Origin: Tubiluchus corallicola
Taxonomy: Eukaryota > Priapulida > Priapulimorpha > Priapulimorphida > Tubiluchidae
DNA: 64,000 nucleotides
Assembly: GCA_030141605.1 (NCBI GenBank)
Contig: JAQGDQ010000243.1
Span: 85,001-149,000, forward strand
Direction of reading: 5' to 3'
Shown: in pieces, positions 24,078 to 34,609 of the stretch
Layout: the number at the start of each line of letters is the position of its first letter
Numbering within the stretch: the stretch's first letter is position 1
Translations under genes and position numbers: made by a program
Notes under the pieces: generated by a model
Database searches by the model: none
The model's input: the letters and a program-made list of their open reading frames with translations, nothing else
Told to the model about the DNA's origin: nothing

Positions 24078-24325
24078 CACAAAATCCGCCTGTAGTCCAC
24101 GATTCTTCATTACTTCCTGTCGCGCCGTCTATTGCCAAGAATGCACAAACATTACACAGTAGTCTCTTTAAAAACCCACAAAAACAGACACAACTCGAGC
24201 AGAAATATGGCAAAGAAAATGTAAAACCTGTCAATTATGCAATTAACAAGTACATGCAACTTAAAAGGTCAACTGCCACTGTAACTACGTTGCAAATTTT
24301 ACAAAAGAAATTTTATTTTTTGCAA
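24078..24325 (+). CDS. Weak coding-fragment candidate
   Basis: A plus-strand frame follows an acceptor-like gataaatttttcag and reads AQNPPVVHDSSLLPVAPSIA, then further on LFKNPQKQTQLEQKYGKENV, a composition more protein-like than neighbouring frames. No start, clear donor or known domain is visible. It could be an exon, a decayed mobile-element fragment, or chance. Confidence 0.2.
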
Positions 24326-24619
24326 TGACATGAAACAGCACGTCATTCCTCCTATTCCTAAGAATTTTACAAAGAAGACTGATCGTGAATCAAAATTATT
24401 CATTTTTGTTAAGTGCGCAAACTTGTAAGATGAGGTAAAAGCGACGTACAGGCTCATAATTACTTTCATTGTTTCACGTTTAAGACCAATCAGAATGATT
24501 ATCGTGATTATTACCTGTATGTAATGAGGCGGCTCTCTCTTAACTTAAATTCTAAAATGACACTATTTAATTTGCTCCTCTCCCACGCGCCAATTGTGAT
24601 AACGTTCGTTATACATGCA

Positions 24620-24934
24620 TTAGATTAGATTAGATTAGATTTAATAGATTTATTTCGCAATAAACATATACATATACATTACATGTGCATCGATAATCAG
24701 TTTTTGTTAATACAAAATTATGATACAATTCATGAATTCTGTGCTAGAGACCTAAGAAGCTAGCTTACGCTAGGCCACTAGAATTAGTTACGAGAAAAAT
24801 TACAATATATACAGATACAATATTACAATATATACAAATATAAATACGGGTGGGAAGTAATAAAAATATTATTATACGAGAGGGGAGGTTTTTGAAAATG
24901 AAAAACAACAAATCATGATTGAGTGATCAGTTAT
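24620..24934 (-). mobile_element. Retroelement copy A2 (inverted copy of 6979-7287)
   Basis: Reverse-complement homologue of the element at 6979-7287 over its whole length. It ends on the minus strand in repeated taatc units (seen on the plus strand as ttagattagattag). Both copies lose homology at the same 5' base, just before ataactgatcactc. Confidence 0.8.
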
Positions 24935-24959
24935 CGGTTATTAGTCATTAGAGCTTACT

Positions 24960-25121
24960 AAACTAGTTTATATTTTATTTTTAAATTTCTAGTTGCACTT
25001 ATAGTTTAGCTTGCACCAGACGCATTTGCCCCACAACAGTGTATGTTTTTTATATGAACTAACACTGATTGTCTGTCTTTTAATATGATGGTCAATGTTT
25101 TTAAAATGGCAAATAAAGATT
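24960..25121 (+). mobile_element. Family B non-LTR 3' UTR fragment
   Basis: Shares gacgcatttgcc, actaacactga and ggcaaataaagatt in the same order with the 3' UTR of the element at 13135-13520. No coding part remains. It lies directly next to copy A2 in the opposite orientation. Confidence 0.6.
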
Positions 25122-25124
25122 TTA

Positions 25125-25753
25125 CTAGTACTACTGCTGCTGCTACTACGTTGGTCCGATGTCTAATGAACAGTAAAAAATAGAAAAACGCGAAAGCAAT
25201 GCAAAGCTAAATAAACTGCATGAGAATAATGATTTAACATTTACAGACATGCAACATTAATGACAGTCGAAAAAATAAAGAGACCTTGTCAATTGCGACA
25301 CAGCCATATCTTAACGTTCTAACCTGAGGAACAGAAGAGAGCGAAAGTAAATGTTGCAATCACCTGGGGCCTTGATTGTCCTTGCTCATGCTAAACAGTT
25401 ATCTGTTTGCAAAAAGAACATTTTCTTTTGTGCGCTAAGACACATTCTTTCTCGCTGGTTGAACAAGAGTCGTGATCTTGCCCCCATGACCCACTTGGCG
25501 TAATGCCTTTATGCCTTAAATTGCGGCAACAATTACGCTTGTTCCCTGAAAATTTAACAGTAGCCGACCATCAGTCGTCGAGTTGGTAACGGTAGGCATC
25601 CGAAATCGTAAACGGCAACGGTGTTAATCGGCTACTGCAGCAAAGCTTATCACCTATCAACCGGAAATAGTCAACCACATATCCATTAGTAAGCTATTAT
25701 ATTAGAATTTTGGGACGTCGATCTCAATCTGGACATTGTCCAATGGATAGGTG
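25125..25753. other. No gene seen
   Basis: Unremarkable AT-rich spacer with a short ctactgctgctgctac tract at 25130-25145. Confidence 0.5.
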
Positions 25754-25963
25754 CATTTTCCCCTGTATCTTGCACTGGATCAAGACAAAATCATTCTGTA
25801 AAACTTTTCATGCGCTGAATTGGACATTAATTTTGTTCTCAAAATCGAGTTGCACCGATTTGGAGTTGCTAACCTGCATGTACTGATGGTGCACTCCTCG
25901 TGACTGCACAAAACATTAGCCGCTTCAGTAAAGTTAACTTACATACATTCTTGTAAACAATAG
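25754..25963 (+). repeat. Left arm of about 210-bp inverted repeat
   Basis: The reverse complement recurs at 27554-27765 with only scattered differences, for example ttttcccctgtatcttgca and gcttcagtaaagttaactta in both. The arms enclose about 1.6 kb holding a 142-bp array and a retrotransposon fragment. The layout resembles a foldback-type DNA element or an old inverted duplication. Confidence 0.9.
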
Positions 25964-26114
25964 AGTTAACTCAAAAAGTTTTTCGCCTTGCATGCTGCTT
26001 TTTACGTTGTGTTAACGTAACCCTACTATGAAGCATTTTTTGTAATTTTTGTGCTAGCTGATTAAAAATCTAATCTGTGTCGTTGCCATTCCGGTCAATA
26101 CCGTTGTCTGGGGG

Positions 26115-27080
26115 CATCATCATCGTCATCATTATCATCATCGTCGTCGTCACATCGTCACCATCATCATTATCATTTTATTTGATTTATTTATTTATTT
26201 TATTCACTCTGTCCGTACCCAATAGTGATATATAGTAAAAACAATACATACACAAAATCATCATCGTCATCATTATCATCATCGTCGTCGTCATCATCGT
26301 CACCATCATCATTATCATTTTATTTGATTTATTTATTTATTTTATTCACACTATCCATACCCAATAGTGATATTTAGTAAAAACAATACATACAGAAAAT
26401 CATCATCGTCATCATTATCATCATCGTCGTCGTCATCATCGTCACCATCATCATTATCATTTTATTTGATTTATTTATTTATTTTATTCACCCTGTCCGT
26501 ACCCAATAGTGATATATAGTAAAAACAATACATACACAAAATCATCATCGTCATCATTATCATCATCGTCGTCGTCATCATTGTCACCATCATCATTATC
26601 ATTTTATTTGATTGATTTATTGATTTTATTCACCCTGTCCGTACCCAATAGTGATGTATAGTAAACACAATACACACAGAAAATCATCATTGTCATCATT
26701 ATCATCATCATCGTCGTCAGCATCGTCACCATCATCATTATCATTTTATTTGATTCATTTATTTATTTTATTCACACTATCCATACCCAACAGTGATATA
26801 TAGTAAAAACAATACATACAGAAAATCATCATCGTCATCGTCGTCGTCAACATCGTCACCATCATCATTATCATTTGATTTGATTCATTTATTGATTTTA
26901 TTCATACTGTCCATACCCAATAGTGATATATAGTAAAAACAATACATACAGAAAATCATCATCGTCATCATCGCCATCGTCAGCATCGTCACCATTATCA
27001 TTTTATTTGATTGATTGATTTATTTTATTCACACTGTCCACACCCAATAGTGATATATAGTAAAAACAATACATACAGAA
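26115..27080 (-). repeat. 142-bp tandem array, 7 units, LINE tail plus ATC microsatellite
   Basis: Each unit combines a catcatcgtc-type microsatellite with about 80 bp of constant sequence containing ccaatagtgata and acaatacatac. Unit junctions (aaaatcatc) at 26254, 26396, 26538, 26680 and 26822 are exactly 142 bp apart; later units are 130 and 127 bp because the microsatellite part is shorter. On the minus strand the constant part ends gaataaaataaataaataaa, like a LINE 3' tail, so the array probably grew from a LINE tail and its microsatellite. Confidence 0.93.
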
Positions 27081-27541
27081 TACATGTTGACGAAATACAT
27101 ACAAATACAATATTTACAAGCGTGTGGTAAAGGCAAAAAGAGATGGATGACTATTTACGTCTATCTTATGGCAAAAAACTCTTCCTGTTACCAGTAAAAT
27201 ACTTACCTATGATGACGAATGCAGAGTAATGGGTATTTCTCTTTCATTTCATGATAAGTTAATGCCACTTGTATTAATTAATGTTTACTTTCCCTATGAA
27301 GCTGATAATAATTTTGATGAATTTAGGCATTGTCTAGGCACTCTCGTCTCTATTATTGAAACTACAGAGTCTAGCTATGTTTGTTGTATCGGGGATTTCA
27401 GTTCTGTTATTTTATTTATTTATGTATTAATTTGTATGTGTTGAGAGGAGGTGTTATAATTATTGTATGTCTTGTAACTATTGTATGTTATGTATTCTAT
27501 GAACCTAGTTCGAACTAAAGAGTTAAATCAAATCAAATCAA
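27081..27541 (+). mobile_element. Internally deleted non-LTR retrotransposon (endonuclease fragment plus tail)
   Basis: A 71-codon frame at 27229-27444 contains LINVYFPYEADNNFDEFRHC and, further on, CCIGDF, matching the N-VY-PY and GDFN region of the apurinic-like endonuclease of non-LTR elements (here GDFS). The frame then runs directly into a 3' UTR that ends in aaatcaaatcaaatcaaat. The reverse transcriptase is missing, so the copy is internally deleted. Upstream bases back to about 27150 hold frameshifted coding remnants. Confidence 0.7.
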
Positions 27542-27553
27542 ATTACATGCGTC

Positions 27554-27765
27554 TATAGTTTACAAGAATGTATGTAAGTTAACTTTACTGAAGCGGCTAA
27601 TATTTTGTGCAGTCACGAGGAGCGCACAATCAGTACATGCAGGTTAGCAATTCCAAATCGGTGCAACTCGATTTGGAGAAGAAAATTAATGTCTAATTCA
27701 GCGCATGAAAAGTTTTACAGAATGATTTTGTCTTGGTCCACTGCAAGATACAGGGGAAAATTTGT
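27554..27765 (-). repeat. Right arm of about 210-bp inverted repeat
   Basis: Inverted partner of 25754-25963. Homology ends near 27765 and does not extend into the flanks on either side. Confidence 0.9.
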
Positions 27766-27769
27766 CAAA

Positions 27770-29419
27770 ATCAACATCAACGTCTCGATGAATAATTCAT
27801 CAGCATAAAAGAATACGCCTCTCTCCTAAAAACTTAGGATTCAGAAACTCCTGACACTTAGGTTATAGCATTTAAATTAAATTACATCTAAATCATCATA
27901 ATCTCGTCGTCGTCGTCGTCATCATCATCATCGTCATCGTCAACGTATATAGTAGATGTAGAAATAACGTCAGCGTTGGGCTGCCTGCCATAAACATTTC
28001 AACATTATAATCAATTTTGAGTCGCATTTTAATTTAGAAAAGTAAAGAAAAAAATGCAAACAGCAAAGCATTAATCCAACGCTAGCAGACATAAATATAA
28101 TTATTTTTCTCCTTAGATTCCTACTCTGCTTTTATAAAACACTACAATGAAAAGACGAAAACGTATGCAAATTTCCAACATCACAACAATTTTAATTTGA
28201 ATTTATTTTGTAAACTGCTTCAACTGAGAAAAATTGAATTAAATTTAACGAGTCAATCTTAAAACAGCGCAAAAATTTCGATTTTTAAAACAAAAAAGTA
28301 CGGCTAGATCAGCTCCAATTATAAAACAACCATTAATTAAACCCCATAAATCTATAACATACAGTTTCAAATACCCAGTCTTACAGTCGTTTATTTTTTC
28401 TGAAAACTATATTGATTTGTGCATACTTTTGCAAGACAAGGACGACAACTGGGTGGTCAAAGCATCCGCTTAGCAGACGAATTAGTTTGTAAAATAGACC
28501 ATAAGGAAAACCGATTTTAGGCGGTTAGGCATACCAGTTACTAATTCTACCTCCGGCCGAATTAACCACAACTGCGTCTAGCTAGTAATAGTTGGATAGC
28601 AACGAGGAAAATTTATTCTGATATCTGGCCGGTGACGTACAGGTCTGCATGTCAGTCACACTGCACCTTGCTAGTTTTCTTGATGAAACAAAATCTATAT
28701 ACACGTAAACGCAGTTAAGACATCTCTGTCGATTCAGTATCTTTTCTTAAACTTACTTTGATAATTAAGAAGGTATCATCCCTGCTACAACCAAAACAAT
28801 AAGTACTTTCTTGAATACCAACTGCGCGTGCACGTGTTAAGTGTATGCACAAACTGCCGCTAGATGGCAGTAAACTATCAGAGCTAAACCAGCAGCGAAA
28901 CTTACTACTGGGCGAATTGCCAAGAGTGTACGCTCAGCACACTGTACGCTGCCTTACTATAAAAGTTTAATGATGATCTCAAAAATAATGAAACGTGTGG
29001 TAAAAATATTTGAAAATTCGATTGAAGCCTTATTAAAGAACGCATTTCGTCTGCACGTTAACTGACTCTATATAAAACTGAATTTTTATAGGTATAGAAA
29101 TAAGTTTATACATATGACATTTAAAACATGAGCACAAAACAAACATTACAAATCGATACCGATAATGACCAAGAAGCCCTATAATTTGCTATAGTAAAAT
29201 TTCATGGTCGTACCATAAAATTATTGTAATATAATCGAAACATCAAACGCTTTTAAAATTGAAATCACGAAAAAAGAATTTACTCAGAAATTAACTTCGT
29301 AAAATACGAAATAAGTTAAATTAATTTAAAATAGAAAACAGCCAAACGAGATCAATAAAATCTCTTATATGATGTTATGTACCCTGCAATGTCTGTATTT
29401 CTAATCCTGTAACACAGGC
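27770..29419. other. No gene seen; region downstream of the coiled-coil gene
   Basis: AT-rich DNA with a short cgtcgtcgtcgtcatc tract at 27905-27930. It presumably contains the 3' UTR of the minus-strand gene at 29420; a tttatt (AATAAA on the minus strand) occurs near 28203, with none closer recognised. Confidence 0.45.
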
Positions 29420-30355
29420 TCAGCGAAAGCTTATTCGTCTTAAATAAGTGTTTACACTTCTCTTGCAATTTCTACTGCCTATTTGTTTCAAATGTTCTCT
29501 GGTCATCTGTTGTTGTTGTTGTTGTTTTTGTCGCAGTGGCTGATTCAGCTGTTGTTGCTGCTGATGCTTTCTTTGTTGTTGTTGTTGTTGTTCACGTCCA
29601 ACTGGAGGCTCCCAGTCGTCGCTCAGCTCTTTCAGCAACTCCTCTGAAACATCCATATCTATTTGGGATTCATCTTTGCAAGTTTTAAAAACTTTAAGTT
29701 TCTTACTGCTATTCCCAGTAATTGAAAGCTGCTCGTCCCCACGGGTAAATGGAACAGTTTTTGGAATTATAAGCGAAACAGTGCCATTAGTTTTCTGTGC
29801 TTGCAACTCAGTATCAGCTTCATCCACATCATTTTGCATAACATTCGACTCTATCGTTGAACTGGAACTTTCTTTTTCTTTGTGTAGTTTCTCCAGGCAT
29901 TTGTTTAATTCTTCCACTCGCTCTTTATACTCTGTCACTTTACTACTGGCTGAAGCTTTGCGATGTAGTGCTCCATTATGCAAGTTATAACTGGCAATGA
30001 ATTGTTCAACTTCCTTTAAAAAAGTCTGCAATTCGATACTGTCACTCTTTTCTACATTTCCTAGTTTTTCCAACAGGCTTTTTCCCTCTTTGTCCACTTC
30101 ACTTTTCTGAACAAGCAACGTTTGCTTTTTAACTTCTAACAATTTCAGACTCTCTTCTTCTTCTATTAGTTGCAAGTTTTTAGCAGCAATTGTGCGCTCT
30201 AGTTCTTCGAGTTTATCTTCTAAACTTTTCCGTTTGCTTTCCATTGTTTCTTGCAAGCTCTTAATTTCACTGAGTGTATTTCTCTTCTCACGACCCTTGT
30301 TTTCTGATTCAATAATTTGTCGAAAAAACTCGTCTAACTCGGCCGAGCTTGCCAT
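29420..30355 (-). CDS. Coiled-coil protein with polyglutamine tail, possibly CCDC172-like
   Basis: An uninterrupted 311-codon frame starting MASSAELDEFFRQIIESENK. Residues about 15-115 and 140-175 are long charged heptad-type coiled coils. A conserved-looking LQTFLKEVEQFIASYNL segment lies at about 108-124. Residues about 225-245 are acidic, 250-300 are glutamine-rich (runs of CAA/CAG), and the end is basic (KRSVNTYLRRISFR). The N-terminal FFRQIIESE and the later FLKEVEQF resemble, from memory, two spots of similar spacing in vertebrate CCDC172, a tektin-2-associated sperm-tail protein. That match is weak and unverified. The start is the first ATG of the frame. The single exon could mean an intronless gene or a retrocopy. 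Confidence 0.75.
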   Translation of the reverse strand: MASSAELDEFFRQIIESENKGREKRNTLSEIKSLQETMESKRKSLEDKLEELERTIAAKNLQLIEEEESLKLLEVKKQTLLVQKSEVDKEGKSLLEKLGNVEKSDSIELQTFLKEVEQFIASYNLHNGALHRKASASSKVTEYKERVEELNKCLEKLHKEKESSSSTIESNVMQNDVDEADTELQAQKTNGTVSLIIPKTVPFTRGDEQLSITGNSSKKLKVFKTCKDESQIDMDVSEELLKELSDDWEPPVGREQQQQQQRKHQQQQQLNQPLRQKQQQQQQMTREHLKQIGSRNCKRSVNTYLRRISFR

Positions 30356-31533
30356 CGCTTCTATGTAAATTGTATTACAGTTAGCTACAGTGCTGCAAAT
30401 GTAAACAATTTATTTAATTGCAGTTAACTGACTAACAATTTATATTACATTAATATACATAATTTATAATACATTAACAATTAATGTAAACTGAATGCTT
30501 AGCACTACACTTTAACATTACCCTAATATTTGTACAACATCAGGAAAAATTCTACCGTTCTGACTGACTGAAATCCATATCTCAATTATTTTGCAATATA
30601 CCAGTTATTACCGGTTTACTAGTGGTTAAGCGTAACCATAACTAAGGTGTGCCATTTGTCAAAATTCGTCATTGTGTGTGTTTTTTGTTGTTACAAACAA
30701 GCTTGTCCTGAAATAACTTGTTTGCTTACTTCACTTACTTAACTGAGTGAAGAATCGTTTTGTCAATCTGATTTGGAGTCAACCCTGTGATCTCTTACTC
30801 ATCGAAGGTCTGAAATTTATATAAGCCTCTTCTATGGTTATGCAAGGCGCTCTCGGAATCCCTCATCTTTGGTTCTAAACGCCGACTGATTCCTCAGAGC
30901 ACTTTGCTGCTGGTTTCCATATTTCACCAAAAATATTGCTAGAATAATAACAACTTAATCCACTGGGCTCGTTATCTAGGGGATTTTTTGCCAGAAAATT
31001 GCTTTCCTGTTAATTACAATTTCCCTTGCTTCAAGAAAATTAGTTATATTCATGCATGTTGGCCTAACTGTAACTTCTTACTTTGATCGACGCCCAACTG
31101 GCGCGAGCAATCCTTCATAAATAAAAGACATTGATCAAAAGGTCATCAAAACTGTAGTATCACGATTATGGAATGTGGCAAAAAAATAAAAATAAAACGA
31201 ACACAGTTTTGTGAGCCAGCATTTCTAATGTATAAATATGGAAATCTTTTATGTGCAAATAAAAATTAGTATTAATTTCATTCTTATTGTTTTATGAAAC
31301 CACACTCTCAAGTCACAATAATTACGAGTCTAAAGACTTGTAGCGAACCTAGTAAAAAAACAGCTTCGATTTACTTACTGCCTTACAAAACTATTATTGT
31401 ATTTTCTGGTAGTTGACATGTAACCAAGTTCAGTTTCTGACATGTTTGCAACTTTGCTTGTCCCACCATCCACAGCACTATTCGTGTACATAATTAATAG
31501 TACACTAGTCTGCAGGACATTATTTTTTACCTC
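30356..31533. other. Upstream region of the coiled-coil gene
   Basis: AT-rich, presumably containing the minus-strand promoter. A GGTTA-AGCG-TAACC palindrome at 30624-30637 is only weakly X-box-like. No other gene is visible. Confidence 0.4.
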
Positions 31534-31697
31534 CACGTGGCATGGTAACTGCGCCTCAACTGCAATATATACTAAAACTACGGTATTGAACTAAGCACAC
31601 TGTTGAAACAATTTTCACGTGGCATGGTAACTGCACCTCAACTGCAATATTTACTAAAACCACGGTATTAAACTAAACACACAGTTGAAATAATTTT
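31534..31697. repeat. 82-bp tandem duplication
   Basis: Two copies with a period of exactly 82 bp, each starting with the E-box palindrome CACGTG followed by gcatggtaactgc. A few substitutions separate them. Confidence 0.9.
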
Positions 31698-31699
31698 AT

Positions 31700-32970
31700 A
31701 GACAAATTTATGATAAATTATCGGAAGACAAACGTTCAAAGTGTAAATTTTGCAATAACATCATCTATGACCTGTCTTCTTCAAAATCTCATTCCACCTG
31801 TTGTAGGCATTGAGGTATCAACATTTAACCGAGTATTCCACCCACTTCTGTCTGCTAAAAATTAAATGAGTACAGTCTTGCTTCAGCGCGCATGCACTGA
31901 CGTTACCTGTCGCCCTCTAACGACGAGATTCAGAAATTCGAAAGGCTGATAATAATAATAATTCGTTAGTGCAGTAAAGCCTTATAGACCATGAGAAACA
32001 GCACTTAAATAAGCAAAATTCTTATTTTACGTAAAAAATTTAGAGTATACTAAAACTTAAGTTAAAACTAGTCTAGCATCGTAAATAGTTCAAAATAACG
32101 ATTAATATTTAAAAAAAATTAAAGCCTTCAAATCTTCATGGTACATATAAGTGTAGTCCATTCATCAGAAACGTTTTAAAAACTACAAAAAAGAAAAACA
32201 CAATTTAAACAGTTTCCGGTAGGGCTAAGATGTATAGGTCTCCAGCTGAGCTAGAAATTTTATGAGTTTCTGACCTTATTAAAAAAACAAAAATTCAAAA
32301 CCATAATTATGTTGACCTATCTGCATGTAAGCCTATGGCAAGGCAATCATTGAAATATCTTTGACATGCACAAATGGACTTTATTAAATTGATAACTTTC
32401 ACTATCTGATTTTATTAGAATAATCAGTTTGGCCTGTCTACCTATGCTTTTAGGTTCAAACTGTATGCATCAAAATTATTGTGTATTGTGCAATTTACAC
32501 GTGCCTATGTTAGCTACTAAAGACCCTTTACTTGTATTATTTTGTATATGTATTTACTTTGCTGGATAATTGTCTGTATAATAGTGATATAATTGTAAGA
32601 TGCACTGTGAAAATGAATACCTACTTATGAAAAATCAACACCCTACGCATATATATGTCCGCATGCATATACAAATGTATATGTGTAGATTCTGCATGAA
32701 ACCAAGGCCTACTATATAAGTCTAGACATATACATTAAATAAATATACGCAGGTTGTTAGAAGTTCACTCTCGGTGATCCAGGCCTAGACAACGTAAAAT
32801 TCATGTTATGAGCTCACAGACAACGAAATAATTTTCTAATTTTTCCAATTTTGACAATACAAAAGATTTTCAAGAACTTAATTCTTTGCTATTAATTTAA
32901 TTATGATCTATTTCCCATTCTATTCTTTATTTTGTTCGAATAATATTTACTCACCATGCTGAAATTAGTA
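31700..32970. other. No gene seen
   Basis: AT-rich spacer between the coiled-coil gene and the LINE tail at 32.98 kb. A tttatt (minus-strand AATAAA) lies near 32925. Confidence 0.45.
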
Positions 32971-32980
32971 GACTCACTAT

Positions 32981-33118
32981 TTAGGGATGGCAGACTAGAT
33001 GACCTTTTGGTATTTCGCCATCTCGCCATTCTTTAAACTTTGTAACTCATTGTTATATACTATCTATGATTGTTATTTTGAAGGCAAAAAAATAAATTAT
33101 TATTAATTATTACATAGG
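32981..33118 (+). mobile_element. LINE 3' tail with double-stem hairpin (copy 1)
   Basis: Contains an outer stem GGATGGC (32985-32991) with GCCATCT (33017-33023) and an inner ACC/GGT stem with a TTTT loop, followed by a UTR ending aaaaaataaattatt. The same hairpin layout occurs at 53376 and 61215, so this is a 5'-truncated LINE end. Confidence 0.6.
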
Positions 33119-33119
33119 G

Positions 33120-34011
33120 GGCTTGTTAGTATTCGAACAAATTCTAGCATGGAGATTTGCCGCTTTCTAAAATAAACTTTTTAACTATCCAGATTTATAC
33201 GAAACCAAGTAAAAACCCACTGCCACAAAAAGAGGATAAAAATTAAAGGATACATCATAAACTTATATTAAAAATTGAACCAATACCGAATTCATTAATA
33301 TTCTACAACTACATTTACTATTAAAATGCACAATTATAAATTTATAATTTATATGTACAGTATGCGCTCATCGTGTTTGAAAAACTGATTAAGTAAATTG
33401 TGCTAGACTGAATTCGTCTAAATTGTCAAATTACTACAACAATTAAACAAACTTAACAATACGTATAGGCCTTTCTGTTTTATGTACTTGAAATCTGTTT
33501 AGTCGATTCAAAATCTATATTATTGGTGAGGTCACAATCATCATTCATTTCGAAGTAATGAAGTAATAATGAGGCCAGCTAATTAAACAAAACGTTATAT
33601 AAAATAAAATAGGCAAGCCATACAATTATACGAGAACACCACAATGGTTAAGCTTTACCAGTTAAAATTCATAACACTTGTAATCTAAGCAAACAAAATA
33701 ACCGACAGTATGCACTGACTAGGATGCTTACTAATTTCACATTAAATCATGTACTTACAAAAGCTTTACAAAGTATGATAGGCCTACAGAGGCATTATTA
33801 AATTTTTATAAACATACTTTACACATTTACACAGAAACTTAACAACTCGAATACAAAACATGATGTCTTACATTTGTAACTAATGTTTGAGGTCAAATGA
33901 TAAAACGTATACTATATACTAGTTAAAACAATCTAGCTTCTGTTTAAATTCTCATAATAATTGAGGTTAACATCACCTACATACATGATCACAAGTTAAA
34001 CATTTATCAAA
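33120..34011. other. No gene seen
   Basis: AT-rich spacer on the 3' side of the giant gene. No coding or RNA signal. Confidence 0.5.
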
Positions 34012-34418
34012 CAATTAACAATTTTCGAAAAAAAACGCTTCTCTTTCGATCCGTTACAAGAGCTTTACAGTATTTGAAGTCAAAGCTATTGTAGGTAAAA
34101 TAGTGGCGAAAACAAGTGCAACAGAAGTATACAATTAATGGTAGTTCTATTTATAAAAATAAATACAAACACTATTATAATGCTAACACGATAACATTAA
34201 CACAATAATGAAATCAAATAATTAACAATTTTCGAAAAAAACGCTTCTCATTCGATCCGTTACAAGAGCTTTACAGTATTTGAAGTCAAAGCTATTGTAG
34301 GTAAAATAGTGGCGGAAAACAAGTGCAACAGAAGTATACAATTAATGGTAGTTCTATTTATAAAAATAAATACAAACACTATTATAATGCTAACACGATA
34401 ACATTAACACAATAATGA
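34012..34418. repeat. 208-bp tandem duplication downstream of the giant gene
   Basis: Copies at 34012-34210 and 34220-34418 are almost identical, differing by an A-run length and a few bases, and share tcgatccgttacaagagc. They lie 190-600 bp beyond the stop codon of the minus-strand giant ORF, so they may lie in or beside its 3' UTR. The near identity suggests a recent event. Confidence 0.93.
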
Positions 34419-34466
34419 AAAAAATTGCGTAAATTTAAAAAAAAAGCTTACACGTTAAGCTATACA

Positions 34467-34472
34467 TTTAAT
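34467..34472 (-). terminator. Possible poly(A) signal ATTAAA
   Basis: The minus strand reads ATTAAA about 140 nt past the stop of the giant ORF, a common variant signal. No canonical AATAAA is nearer. Weak evidence. Confidence 0.3.
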
Positions 34473-34609
34473 GCAACCATCAACATTACAATAAGCTCAC
34501 ACTATTATCAATCAAAATCACTGGTAAGAATTTTTTTCATTGCACAAAATCCATTAACTGCATAAAAAAACAATCACAAAGACCATGCAAGTTTTGATAT
34601 TTCCTCAAT

